Assembly: GCA_947450115.1 (NCBI GenBank)
Contig: CANFUE010000008.1
Span: 17,796-81,795 of the forward strand
DNA length: 64,000 bases
Source: Acidimicrobiaceae bacterium
GTDB taxonomy: Bacteria > Actinomycetota > Acidimicrobiia > Acidimicrobiales > Ilumatobacteraceae
Reading direction: 5' to 3'
In this document: positions 27,231 through 35,940 of the stretch, piece after piece
How the letters are laid out: each line of letters begins with the position of its first letter
Position numbering within the stretch: the stretch's first letter is position 1
Notes under the pieces: generated by a model
The model's input: only the letters and a program-made list of their open reading frames with translations
The model's database searches: none
Told to the model about the DNA's origin: nothing
Made by a program: the position numbers and the translations under genes

Positions 27231-27439
27231 CTGTTGGGTCGGAATTGTTGCGCAGTTTGCGCAAGAAAAGGCAGAACAGTTCGAAGCGGTTCTTCTATTT
27301 CATCAAGCAAGGAATTGATACGTGTTGCAGCACTGTTGATATTTTGCATCGTCTCGACAGCGCCCTCCATAGCGGAAAGGAGAAGTTGAAGCACTTGTTG
27401 TGCGGTACTCAGTAGTGCCGCAAAGTCTTCGTTTTCCAT
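27227..27439 (-). CDS. Small helical protein between gcvT and gcvP
   Basis: This is a 70-residue protein with no recognised family. It is almost wholly amphipathic helix (LLSTAQQVLQLLLSAMEG ... INSLLDEIEEPL) with no cysteine and no clear membrane segment. AAAGG lies about eight bases before the ATG, which supports translation. It starts 13 bases after the gcvP stop on the same strand, so the riboswitch-controlled message may include it. Confidence 0.6.
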   Translation of the reverse strand: MENEDFAALLSTAQQVLQLLLSAMEGAVETMQNINSAATRINSLLDEIEEPLRTVLPFLAQTAQQFRPNS

Positions 27440-27452
27440 ACAACGACCTTTC

Positions 27453-30344
27453 TTAAGATGACTGATAGTGGGCTTCAGCGTATTGCTCTAGTGGGGCGCA
27501 ACTGCAGACGAGATTGCGATCTCCAGATGCAGCGTCGATACGCGAAACGGGCGGAAAATAGCTTCTGGCGAGTCCGGTGACGCTGGGGTAGAGGGCCGTA
27601 CTGCGACTGTATTGACGCGTCCATTCACCCGCAACATCAACAACCGTGTGTGGTGCAAATCGTAATGGTGAATCTTCGACGCTGATGAAAGCGTTCTCAA
27701 TGTCTTTAATTTCTTGTCTGATGAGCAACATCGCATCACAGAATCTTTCTATTTCACAGAGCGATTCGCTTTCCGTTGGTTCCACCATGAGTGTTCCTGC
27801 GACCGGGAAACTGATGGTGGGAGCATGAAAACCAAGATCCATTAGTCGCTTAGCAACATCGTCCACAGTAACTCCTGTTGATTTAGTAAGTGGTCTGAGG
27901 TCGAGAATGCATTCGTGGGCCACTCGCTGGTTCTTCCCTGTGAACAAAACTGGGAAAGCATCACCCAATTTTTTGGCGATGTAATTGGCGTGCAATATGG
28001 CGCGCTCAGTTGCATAGCGCAATTGGTGCGGACCCATTGTGCTGATGTACATCCAGGGGATGGGCAATATCCCTGCAGATCCAAATGGTGCCCCAGAGAC
28101 TGGCCCAACCAATGGGGTTTCTCTCGTTTTAGGCGAGTTGTATTGGTGTATTGCAGGCAAGAACGAGGCGAGATGACTTTTCACAGCCACTGGTCCTACT
28201 CCTGGGCCTCCTCCACCATGGGGTATGCAGAAAGTCTTATGCAAGTTGAGGTGGCTCACATCGGCGCCGAATTTTCCGGGTTGCGCCAACCCAACTAGTG
28301 CATTGAGGTTCGCACCGTCTACATACACCTGTCCACCGTGAGAATGAATAAGAGCACAGATGTCGGTGACTCCTGTTTCAAATACACCGTGGGTAGATGG
28401 ATACGTAATCATGAGTGCTGCAAGATCATGTGAATATTGAATACATAGTTCTTCGAGGTGGCCTACATCTACGTTTCCTTCGTCATCGCACTTCACAACA
28501 TGTACCTTCATGCCTGCCATGACGGCGCTTGCTGCATTGGTGCCGTGAGCGCTCGAGGGGATAAGGCATATGTTGCGGTGGGATTCATTTCGTGAATGGT
28601 GATATGCGCGGATAGCCAAGAGTCCTGCGAACTCTCCTTGACTACCAGCATTGGGCTGCAAGCTGATTGCGTCGTATCCAGTAATTGAACAGAGCCATTT
28701 CTCTAATTGGTCAATGAGCTCTCGCGACCCCAACTGCGTGTGCACTGGGGCAAAGGGATGAATATTGGCAAATTGGGGCCAGGTAATGGGTTCCATTTGC
28801 GAAGTGGCATTGAGTTTCATGGTGCAAGAGCCGAGTGGAATCATGGTTCGATCTAGAGCGAGGTCTTTGTCGGCTAAGTGCCGCAAGTAGCGCAACATTT
28901 CATGTTCAGTTCGATAGTCGGTGAACGCGCGGTGGTTGAGGAATAAATCTTGGCGGATTTCTTTGAAACATGACTCGACTTCGGTCGACCAAAGATTCTG
29001 TATTTCTCCTGCACAGCCAAAAAAACCAGCAAGAGTATTGAGATCTTCAATAGTCATAGTTTCATCGATGGAAATCCCCACTTCATTTGGTGAGGTATGT
29101 CGTAGGAACCATTCATCTTTGGAAACGGTGGAAACAAGCGCAGCAGCATCACCGCCGCGTGGTACCACGGTTAATGTGTCGAACCATGTTTCGTTGGTAA
29201 CGGTGTGCCCGGCACTCATGAGTGCTGTTCTCAAAACAGAAGTGTAAGAGTGAACGCGTAAGGCGATCTTTTGTAGTCCTTCTCTGCCATGCCAAGATCC
29301 GTAAAAGCCCGCAATATTGGCAAGGAGAACTTGAGCGGTGCAGATGTTCGATGTCGCTTTTTCTCTGCGGATATGTTGCTCGCGAGTTTGTAACGCAAGA
29401 CGTAGCGCTGGTCGACCTTCGGTGTCGGTGCTGACTCCTACGAGTCGACCAGGCAACGAACGAGAGAATTCAGATTTTGTTGCAATAAATGCGGCGTGAG
29501 GGCCGCCCATTCCTAACGGCACTCCAAATCGTTGTGAAGTTCCAATGGCAATGTCGACACCGAGTTGTCCGACTGGCGTTGCGATACAGGAATACAGGAG
29601 ATCAACTGCAGCGATACTGACTGCTTTGTGTGCGGCCATATTTGCAGCGAAGGTGGCGATTTCCTCATCATGAAGAACATGACCACTGACGCCTGGAACG
29701 GAAATGAGTCCACCAAAATACTCTTGTGATTGCGTGAGGTCGAGATTTCCAACTTGAAGTTTGATTCCTATGGGTTCAGCTCGTGTTTGCAATACAGCAA
29801 GAGTTTGTGGCAGCACGTCTTCATGAACGTAAAAGACATTCGATTCCGACAATGAAATACGGTGTGCCATCGCCATTGCCTCTGCTGCAGCAGTTGCCTC
29901 ATCAAGCAGCGATGCATTGGCGATGTCGTATCCACATATTTCAGAAACCATTGTTTGGTAGTTCAGAAGCGCCTCGAGGCGACCTTGTGAAATTTCTGGT
30001 TGGTAGGGCGTGTATGCGGTGTACCAAGCAGGATTTTCTAAGACATTGCGTTGAATAACTGGTGGAGTGATGGTTCCGAAGTACCCCATTCCAATCGCGC
30101 TACGACCCACTATGTTTTTGTTTGCTAGTTCCAATAATGCCTGAGTGGCGTCACGTTCAGATAGTGCCTCAGGAAGTTCGAGGGGAGTATGGAGAGCAAT
30201 ATTGTTGGGAACAATTTCCGCACAGAGGGCATCCAAACTGCTGCTTCCCACAGCATCGAGCATGACCCGTAGATTTTTTTCATTTTCAGAAATGTGGCGA
30301 AACGCAAAAATATCTTGCGCGAAATGCGACGGTGACAACTTCAT
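27453..30344 (-). CDS. gcvP: Glycine dehydrogenase (decarboxylating), P protein
   Basis: This PLP enzyme decarboxylates glycine and loads the aminomethyl group on the H protein. About 963 residues, the usual single-chain length. The PLP lysine lies in LNLHKTFCIPHGGGGPG near residue 700; the N-terminal half is the degenerate repeat. I start at ATG 30344 (MKLSPSHFA), with GGAGCT seven bases upstream. A frame extension to 30470 would run through the riboswitch and is not real coding sequence. Expression should be turned on by glycine through the upstream tandem aptamers. Confidence 0.95.
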   Translation of the reverse strand: MKLSPSHFAQDIFAFRHISENEKNLRVMLDAVGSSSLDALCAEIVPNNIALHTPLELPEALSERDATQALLELANKNIVGRSAIGMGYFGTITPPVIQRNVLENPAWYTAYTPYQPEISQGRLEALLNYQTMVSEICGYDIANASLLDEATAAAEAMAMAHRISLSESNVFYVHEDVLPQTLAVLQTRAEPIGIKLQVGNLDLTQSQEYFGGLISVPGVSGHVLHDEEIATFAANMAAHKAVSIAAVDLLYSCIATPVGQLGVDIAIGTSQRFGVPLGMGGPHAAFIATKSEFSRSLPGRLVGVSTDTEGRPALRLALQTREQHIRREKATSNICTAQVLLANIAGFYGSWHGREGLQKIALRVHSYTSVLRTALMSAGHTVTNETWFDTLTVVPRGGDAAALVSTVSKDEWFLRHTSPNEVGISIDETMTIEDLNTLAGFFGCAGEIQNLWSTEVESCFKEIRQDLFLNHRAFTDYRTEHEMLRYLRHLADKDLALDRTMIPLGSCTMKLNATSQMEPITWPQFANIHPFAPVHTQLGSRELIDQLEKWLCSITGYDAISLQPNAGSQGEFAGLLAIRAYHHSRNESHRNICLIPSSAHGTNAASAVMAGMKVHVVKCDDEGNVDVGHLEELCIQYSHDLAALMITYPSTHGVFETGVTDICALIHSHGGQVYVDGANLNALVGLAQPGKFGADVSHLNLHKTFCIPHGGGGPGVGPVAVKSHLASFLPAIHQYNSPKTRETPLVGPVSGAPFGSAGILPIPWMYISTMGPHQLRYATERAILHANYIAKKLGDAFPVLFTGKNQRVAHECILDLRPLTKSTGVTVDDVAKRLMDLGFHAPTISFPVAGTLMVEPTESESLCEIERFCDAMLLIRQEIKDIENAFISVEDSPLRFAPHTVVDVAGEWTRQYSRSTALYPSVTGLARSYFPPVSRIDAASGDRNLVCSCAPLEQYAEAHYQSS

Positions 30345-30394
30345 ATAGAGCTCCAGTTTCAGCAGCGTGCTGTTCTTTTTAGGTACGTTAAAAA

Positions 30395-30618
30395 CGGTGA
30401 ACAGCCCCCGCTGTCTGGGAACCTGAGAGCTTCGCGAAAATATTTCGCTTTCCCCGTCGGTGGTGAACATGCAATGTCTGCATGCACACTCTTTCCAGCG
30501 TGTGAGTTTCTCGCCGGTCCTTTGGCCTGAGAGGTTCCGGGGCGGTTGCTCCTTCGGCGACTCTTGAACCGCACATCAATGAGGTCCGATACAAGAATTC
30601 TCTCCCAGCGAGAGTGTG
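30395..30618 (-). promoter_or_regulatory. Tandem glycine riboswitch upstream of gcvP
   Basis: Read on the minus strand, two glycine aptamers follow each other. The first (about 30618-30505) contains GGGAGAG, GCCGAAGGAGCAA, and CTCTCAGGCCAAAGGACCG. The second (about 30500-30395) contains CACCGACGGGGAAAGCG, GCTCTCAGGTTCCCAGACAG and a closing GGGG. Both carry the conserved CTCTCAGG core. The 293-base gap between gcvP and the next gene upstream is filled mainly by this element. Tandem glycine switches normally activate glycine-cleavage genes. Confidence 0.95.
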
Positions 30619-30637
30619 ATTAAGTTGTGAGATCAAC

Positions 30638-31795
30638 CTAGTTGATGCGTTCTGATTTCTCGTGCTCATAAGCAGCAATTGCGTTCAATTGTGCACCCAG
30701 GGTGGCATCGACCCAACGTGAGCCTGCCCCGACAATTTTGTCGTAACTTTGCTGCGGGGTGCGTAATTGATCTTGGAAGTGTGGCATCACGCTCTCGGCG
30801 AAGAGTTCGTAACTGCGCTTGGTAGCTCCCCAATCGGCGAGATCAGCACCTAAAAACAGGTAAGTGCCGAATCCGCCAGTTTTCTCTTCCAGACGTGCGA
30901 GTTGTGCAATTGCCATCTCTGGCGTTCCGATCACCATGCGACCTGTCTCATTGGCAAAGGTAACGAAATCGTCGAAGTCGCTCGGTGGAGGAGGATCGTT
31001 GGGGTCGCCTATGGGGATGATGTGAGAGAGATACTCAAAGACCCATTGCAATCCATAACGACAGTTCTCGCGAGCTTGCTTTTCGGTCTCAGCAATATGC
31101 ATCGGACCCATGAGGCGCCATTGGTCTCGGGTAACAGAATGTCCGTGACGTGAGGCTTCATCTTGCCAAACGGAGTAGTTGTAATCGAGAACTTGAAACG
31201 CCGCTGGCTCGGTAGCGGCAATAGAAAGAAGTCCAGTACCGTATTTTCCTGCAAGTTTTGACCCAGAAGGCGAAAGTGATGAAGCGACAGCAACGGGGAA
31301 CTGTGAGTAGGGCTTCATCTGCAGTACGGCTTCTTCACAAGTAAACCAGTCGGTGTGCTTCGTAACTGTTTCTCCGGCGAACAAGCGCATCATTACATCG
31401 AAGGCTTCCTCCATACGTGGGCGCTGGCGATCGGCAGGTATGCCCAACATGGCTGCGTCGCTTGTTAGTTGTCCTGGCCCAGCACCAAACATCATTCGAC
31501 CACGAGTGAGATGATCGAGCATCACGATGCGATCAGCAAGAATGAATGGATGGTGGTAGGGAAGTGAATTGACACCAGTGCCCAATTTGATGTGTTGCGT
31601 TCGTTGACTTGCAGCAGCAATGAACACCTCAGGTGATGCAATGAGTTCCGAACCCGCTGAATGGTGTTCGCCGATCCACGCCTCGTCGTAGCCAAGGGCA
31701 TCGAGCCATTGCACAAGTTCAAGATCTCGATGTAATAAAAGAGTGGGGTTGATTCCCGTGCGGTGCATTGGTGGTAAAAAGATGCCAAATTTCAT
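30638..31795 (-). CDS. LLM-class flavin monooxygenase (limonene 1,2-monooxygenase-like)
   Basis: This is a 385-residue luciferase-like enzyme. MKFGIFLPPMHR, YDEAWIGEHHSAG (near residue 36), LGTGVNSLPYHHP and TRGRMMFGAGPG are close in pattern to proteins annotated as limonene 1,2-monooxygenase. Whether a terpene is the substrate is not known; the label is often over-assigned. GAGGAAG lies upstream of the ATG. It ends 20 bases before the riboswitch region on the same strand, so read-through into gcvP is possible. Confidence 0.8.
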   Translation of the reverse strand: MKFGIFLPPMHRTGINPTLLLHRDLELVQWLDALGYDEAWIGEHHSAGSELIASPEVFIAAASQRTQHIKLGTGVNSLPYHHPFILADRIVMLDHLTRGRMMFGAGPGQLTSDAAMLGIPADRQRPRMEEAFDVMMRLFAGETVTKHTDWFTCEEAVLQMKPYSQFPVAVASSLSPSGSKLAGKYGTGLLSIAATEPAAFQVLDYNYSVWQDEASRHGHSVTRDQWRLMGPMHIAETEKQARENCRYGLQWVFEYLSHIIPIGDPNDPPPPSDFDDFVTFANETGRMVIGTPEMAIAQLARLEEKTGGFGTYLFLGADLADWGATKRSYELFAESVMPHFQDQLRTPQQSYDKIVGAGSRWVDATLGAQLNAIAAYEHEKSERIN

Positions 31796-31825
31796 TGCTT
31801 CCTCTTTTCGGATGGAAAAAGATCT

Positions 31826-33094
31826 CTACACAGAACCGTAGGGGAGAGGGGCCTCGAAGGCAGAGTCTGACGAACGCAACAAGGCTCTTTCTACGGCTTT
31901 TTTGAGGTCATTAATGAACTCATCCACCTTATTCTCGTGCACAACATTGACAGTGAGATGCAGGGAATCGGGTGGTGTTTGCTCGTCGACGAACCATCCG
32001 AACTCTCGTAGTTCGCGGGCCACTAAAAAAACCGAAAGAAGATTCGGATTTTGAGCCCCGATACACAGCAGCGTTGTGTCGGGCTGTGTGCGTAAAACGA
32101 GTTCAGGTATCAATGAAATTTGATGCGCCAATTCGAGTGTTGTCTTGCGTGCCGTCAAGGCGAGTGTACGGTATCCATCGACCCCAAAATATTGGACCAA
32201 TGCCCAAGCCGAAGCAATAGGTCCTCCGCTTTTTGTTCCCAAAATTCCCGATGACCCGTACATACCTCCAAGCCAGTTCGTGGTGAGAAAGGTTTGATGC
32301 TGCCGCAGTTCTTTATTGGCGTAAACAATCACTCCGGCACCCTTTGCGCTGTATCCATATTTATGTAAATCAACAGACATCGATGTCACTCCTGAAACAG
32401 AAAAATTCCATGGCATATCGCGAGGAGCAATAAAGGGGAGAAGCATGCCACCCATGCAAGCATCGACATGGAAGGGGATATCGCGCCGCTGTGCCTCTTT
32501 GCCGATGAACTCCATGGGGTCGACCACGCCTTGGGGGTATTGTGGAGCAGAGCACACTAGAAGAATTGTGTTTTCATCGCACGCTGCGATCATCGCTTGC
32601 TCATCGGCTCGCCAGTCTGCACCCACCGGTACGCGGCGGCTTTCAATGTTGAAATATGTACAGCCTTTCTCGAGTGCGGCATGGGCTGAAGAGGGAAGGA
32701 CCACATTGAAACCTTGCTCATTGAGCCTTTCAGGGCCACGCTGAGCGATGGCACGCTGGAGGGCGCCATAGACCACGAGAATGAGACTTTCCGTCCCTCC
32801 AGAGGTCATGAAGCCTGCTCCTGATGCAGGAGCTTGTAGCAGTTGCAGCACGAAATCGAGAACATCTTGCTGCATTCTTTTGAGGCTGGGAAAGGCGCCC
32901 ACGTTCAGCGCATTTTCATGAGAGAACATGCGATACGCGGTCTCTGAAAGTTGCTGAGCTTCGTCTGAGGCGCTGTAGGTCAAACTGAATGCTTTTCCGT
33001 CGCGCCAACGAACATCATTGACTCGCAATTGCTCTAAGTTGCTCAGAATCATTTGAGCTCTGACACTTAGAGGTTCCTCATGGGGGTTGCTCAT
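31826..33094 (-). CDS. PLP-dependent decarboxylase family protein, sphingosine-phosphate-lyase-like
   Basis: This is a 422-residue fold-type I PLP enzyme. TSGGTES near residue 97 binds the phosphate, HVDACMGG gives the Asp, and Lys235 in DLHKYGYSAKG carries PLP. The segment around residues 250-285 (TNWLGGMYGSSG ... GGPIASAWA) resembles sphingosine-1-phosphate lyase more than glutamate decarboxylase. Bacterial members also cleave or decarboxylate other amino compounds. TAACCT lies six bases before the ATG, a leaderless arrangement. Confidence 0.82.
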   Translation of the reverse strand: MSNPHEEPLSVRAQMILSNLEQLRVNDVRWRDGKAFSLTYSASDEAQQLSETAYRMFSHENALNVGAFPSLKRMQQDVLDFVLQLLQAPASGAGFMTSGGTESLILVVYGALQRAIAQRGPERLNEQGFNVVLPSSAHAALEKGCTYFNIESRRVPVGADWRADEQAMIAACDENTILLVCSAPQYPQGVVDPMEFIGKEAQRRDIPFHVDACMGGMLLPFIAPRDMPWNFSVSGVTSMSVDLHKYGYSAKGAGVIVYANKELRQHQTFLTTNWLGGMYGSSGILGTKSGGPIASAWALVQYFGVDGYRTLALTARKTTLELAHQISLIPELVLRTQPDTTLLCIGAQNPNLLSVFLVARELREFGWFVDEQTPPDSLHLTVNVVHENKVDEFINDLKKAVERALLRSSDSAFEAPLPYGSV

Positions 33095-33161
33095 GAGCGC
33101 AGGTTAGTGGCGACATTACCCATGGTTTTATTTCGTGGATCCTTATTTTACATAAGATTTA

Positions 33162-33542
33162 TTATGGGCGCAGACGCAGAGAACCAATAGGTTCGGCACA
33201 TTCCAAAATCCACGTCAACATGTCTCGTAACTCCCGGGCGCTGGGCTGCCTGTTGTCGGCAAGATCCTTCTGAACATCATGAACAGCGCAAGACAATACG
33301 TACAACGCATCGTGGATGTCATTGAGCTCTTCTCGAGCCATCACCAATTGCTCATCGCTGAGTTGAACTTCGCGGGCCCGTTGGCGTGCCACCCAGTCCC
33401 ATTGTCGACACGGCTGGCTGCAATACGCGCGGGGTCGACCAGGGCCAGAGCGTTCCTGGAGCACCCGTCGACACCACCGACAGCGTGGTCCGTCGGGTGT
33501 TGCCTTGCGCTGCCACTGCTGGTCACGGGGTAATTTCGTCAT
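33162..33542 (-). CDS. Small zinc-finger-like protein
   Basis: This is a 126-residue protein. An N-terminal CRWC, then GRPRAYCSQPCRQ, form a four-cysteine site (about residues 21-45) typical of short actinobacterial proteins with a treble-clef-like finger. A helical C-terminal half follows. CATAAT lies six bases before the ATG. Probable nucleic-acid or protein binding; no assigned function. Confidence 0.65.
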   Translation of the reverse strand: MTKLPRDQQWQRKATPDGPRCRWCRRVLQERSGPGRPRAYCSQPCRQWDWVARQRAREVQLSDEQLVMAREELNDIHDALYVLSCAVHDVQKDLADNRQPSARELRDMLTWILECAEPIGSLRLRP

Positions 33543-33548
33543 GACGAA

Positions 33549-33554
33549 ATTATG
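33549..33554 (-). promoter_or_regulatory. -10 box for leaderless zinc-finger gene mRNA
   Basis: On the minus strand CATAAT lies six bases (TTCGTC) before the ATG at 33542. It lies in the 47-base gap that also serves the divergent threonine aldolase gene. Confidence 0.45.
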
Positions 33555-33589
33555 GCATATTTTTCAAAATATTTGAGAGACTGATCAAG

Positions 33590-34687
33590 ATGTCTTCTCC
33601 ATTCGCCACCACTCGAAGTTTTGCCTCCGACAATTTCGCTGGCGTGCATCCAGCGGTCATGGCGAATCTGCAAGCGGCAAACCTAGGCCACGCCGTTGCC
33701 TATGGCGGCGATGTTTTCACCTCCGATGCTGAAGAACAATTCGAGAGAATTTTTGGTGCCGGCACTAAAGCTTTTTTTGTCTTTGGTGGAACTGGTGGAA
33801 ACGTTTTTGCGTTATCTAGTTTGTGTGGTCCAGGAGATGCGGTTCTTTGCAGTCAATGGTCGCACTTGCATATTGATGAAACAGGTGCACCTGAACGTGC
33901 GGGAATAAAATTATTGGCCGTTCCCAGTGCAGATGCAAAAGTAACGACGAAAGACATTGAACGAGTTGCCGGTGATTTGGGCGTGATGCACCATGCTCAA
34001 CCTCGTGTGGTGTCTCTTACCCAACCCACGGAGTTAGGCACGCTCTATACCCCAGAGGAAATTGAGCAGTTGTGCTTGTGTGCTCATGAGCATGGCTTGC
34101 TCGTGCATATGGATGGTGCACGTATTGCAAACGCAACTGCGGCATTGGGCGGAATTGCATCGGTGCGCTCATTCACCGTCGATGCAGGTGTAGACGTGCT
34201 CACTTTTGGTGGAACTAAGAATGGATTGATGTACGGAGAAGCAGTTCTTTACTTTCCTCAAGGAGCAGCGCGCGCACATACATACAAAGATTTTTCACAG
34301 GAAAATGCTCTGCGGGCTTTGCGGTACGCGCCCTATGCGCGCAAGCAAACCACACAGCTACCTTCTAAAATGCGTTTTGTTTCCGCCCAATTTGCCGCAG
34401 TGCTGAACAATGACCTGTGGGTGCAACTAGGTGCATCGGCCAATGAAGCTTCAGCCTCTTTGTTCGAAGCTGTGCATGCAATTACGTCATTGGGTCTCAC
34501 TCACTCACCTGGTGTAAACAGCCTCTACCCCACTGTTGCTCCTGAGCACGCCGACCAATTGCGAGAGGTTTCGTTTTTTTGGGACTGGGATACAACGCAA
34601 CATCGCGTGCGCTGGATGACCTCGTGGGACACCGAGCAAAGCGATGTGGGTGCCTTCGCTGAAGCCGTTTACCGAATAGTAACTTAA
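33590..34687 (+). CDS. Threonine aldolase-like PLP enzyme
   Basis: This is a 365-residue fold-type I PLP protein of the low-specificity threonine aldolase (beta-eliminating lyase) family. SDNFAGVHP near the N-terminus, HMDGARIANA near residue 173 and the PLP lysine Lys210 in FGGTKNG are seen. It would split threonine or allo-threonine to glycine and acetaldehyde, which would feed the glycine-cleavage system encoded nearby. Only a weak ribosome site is visible. Confidence 0.88.
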   Translation: MSSPFATTRSFASDNFAGVHPAVMANLQAANLGHAVAYGGDVFTSDAEEQFERIFGAGTKAFFVFGGTGGNVFALSSLCGPGDAVLCSQWSHLHIDETGAPERAGIKLLAVPSADAKVTTKDIERVAGDLGVMHHAQPRVVSLTQPTELGTLYTPEEIEQLCLCAHEHGLLVHMDGARIANATAALGGIASVRSFTVDAGVDVLTFGGTKNGLMYGEAVLYFPQGAARAHTYKDFSQENALRALRYAPYARKQTTQLPSKMRFVSAQFAAVLNNDLWVQLGASANEASASLFEAVHAITSLGLTHSPGVNSLYPTVAPEHADQLREVSFFWDWDTTQHRVRWMTSWDTEQSDVGAFAEAVYRIVT

Positions 34688-34769
34688 TGCGCAATGACTT
34701 AATTGACTGTTGAGTTAGATGTGGGTACACTCTCGGAGTGGAGTTTGGCACTACATCGGGGGGTGTGTG

Positions 34770-35075
34770 ATGGCGGCAGTGGAATCATATTCGCGGCGAG
34801 ATTTTGCTGTTGAAAAATGGATGAACGAAGGCGCATGTCGAGGACTCACTACGGTGTTTTTCCCTCCTGCAGCTGAACGACCACAATCGCGTTTGCGCCG
34901 TGAGTCAATGGCTCGAGAAGTATGCAAATCGTGCAACGTCCTCGACACGTGTCGTAGCTTCGCGCGAGAGAATCATGAATACGGTTTCTGGGGCGGGGAA
35001 TCTGAAGAAGAGCGCCACGCAGCTGGTTTTCACCTCATTGCGCCAATAGGTGTTCGTTCACGCGCTGCAGGCTGA
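34770..35075 (+). CDS. WhiB-family iron-sulfur transcriptional regulator
   Basis: This is a 101-residue Wbl protein. The four cluster cysteines are present: Cys23, then CX2CX5C as Cys52, Cys55 and Cys61. The turn GFWGG follows at 72-76 and is followed by a basic/acidic C-terminal tail. I start at ATG 34770, after a GGGGGG run; an in-frame ATG at 34719 adds 17 atypical residues. The subfamily cannot be fixed. Its last 41 bases overlap the convergent prmA gene. Confidence 0.9.
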   Translation: MAAVESYSRRDFAVEKWMNEGACRGLTTVFFPPAAERPQSRLRRESMAREVCKSCNVLDTCRSFARENHEYGFWGGESEEERHAAGFHLIAPIGVRSRAAG

Positions 35076-35940
35076 CTGCAACCCACCCGTCTATTTCTCT
35101 CCTGGCGATATAACGAAAACCAATTTTCTCATAGCACGAAATGATGTCGGACTCCCGCGTTGTGGTGAATCCACTTAAGAAGAGATAACCATTTTCGTGA
35201 ACTGCATCACCGATGATGACAGACCCTTCAAGTAATACCGGGGCCAAGATATTTGCCAAGACGTGCAAATAGGTGCCAGTGATGCACTCAAGACCACCTT
35301 GCTGACAAGTAAATAATTCTTCTACCCCATTGAGTTGAGCATTGAAGTTGCTGGCTTCAATCGCGGTTGCTGCGAGATCAATCCCATGGGCGGATCCACC
35401 CAATTTTTTTAACAACGCAACGCTGAGTACGCCCGAGCCACAACCGATATCAAGGATGTGAGGAAAATCGCCGGTCATCTTCAAATTGTCGAATGCCAAG
35501 TTGAGAGTTGCTTGAGTGGTGGGATGATCTCCCATACCAAATGATCCATACGGCTCGATGAAAACAGGCAGGAGTGACGGATTCGAATGATCAAATTGAT
35601 CCCTCTTCCACTGTGGAATGAGCGCAATGGTTTCAACAACTGTCGTTGTGGCGAATTGGCGCCAGGTGTTCGCAACGTCTGCTTGCTGGACGTACAAACG
35701 CACGGGCCATACGTGTAACTTATTTGCTTCAGTTCCGTATTGCTCTGTGTGCGCTTTCCATTGGCTCACGGGGTCTACACCGAGATGCGTGCGAACGATA
35801 GGTGTGAGGTCACCCTCTAATACTTCAACTGCCTGGGCGCCGCAAGACCACAAAGCATCACTCACAATTTCGATAAATTCTTCGTCTACTAAAATCTCAA
35901 GAAGAATGTTTTCATCCGTTCGTGACGAAGACTCACTCAT
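35035..35940 (-). CDS. prmA: Ribosomal protein L11 methyltransferase-like protein
   Basis: This is a 301-residue SAM-dependent methyltransferase. SFGMGDHPTT (near residue 132) corresponds to the PrmA FGTG.H.TT block, ILDIGCGSGVLS near 160 is the SAM motif and ANILAPVL near 225 stands at the catalytic loop. The N-terminal domain is more divergent than usual. It overlaps the gamma-carbonic anhydrase-like gene by eight bases upstream, so both are co-transcribed. Confidence 0.85.
   Translation of the reverse strand: MSESSSRTDENILLEILVDEEFIEIVSDALWSCGAQAVEVLEGDLTPIVRTHLGVDPVSQWKAHTEQYGTEANKLHVWPVRLYVQQADVANTWRQFATTTVVETIALIPQWKRDQFDHSNPSLLPVFIEPYGSFGMGDHPTTQATLNLAFDNLKMTGDFPHILDIGCGSGVLSVALLKKLGGSAHGIDLAATAIEASNFNAQLNGVEELFTCQQGGLECITGTYLHVLANILAPVLLEGSVIIGDAVHENGYLFLSGFTTTRESDIISCYEKIGFRYIARREIDGWVAVSLQRVNEHLLAQ

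Noticed and set aside
30345..30470. Open extension of gcvP upstream of ATG 30344
   Set aside because: It runs through aptamer II of the glycine riboswitch; the ribosome site GGAGCT supports ATG 30344.
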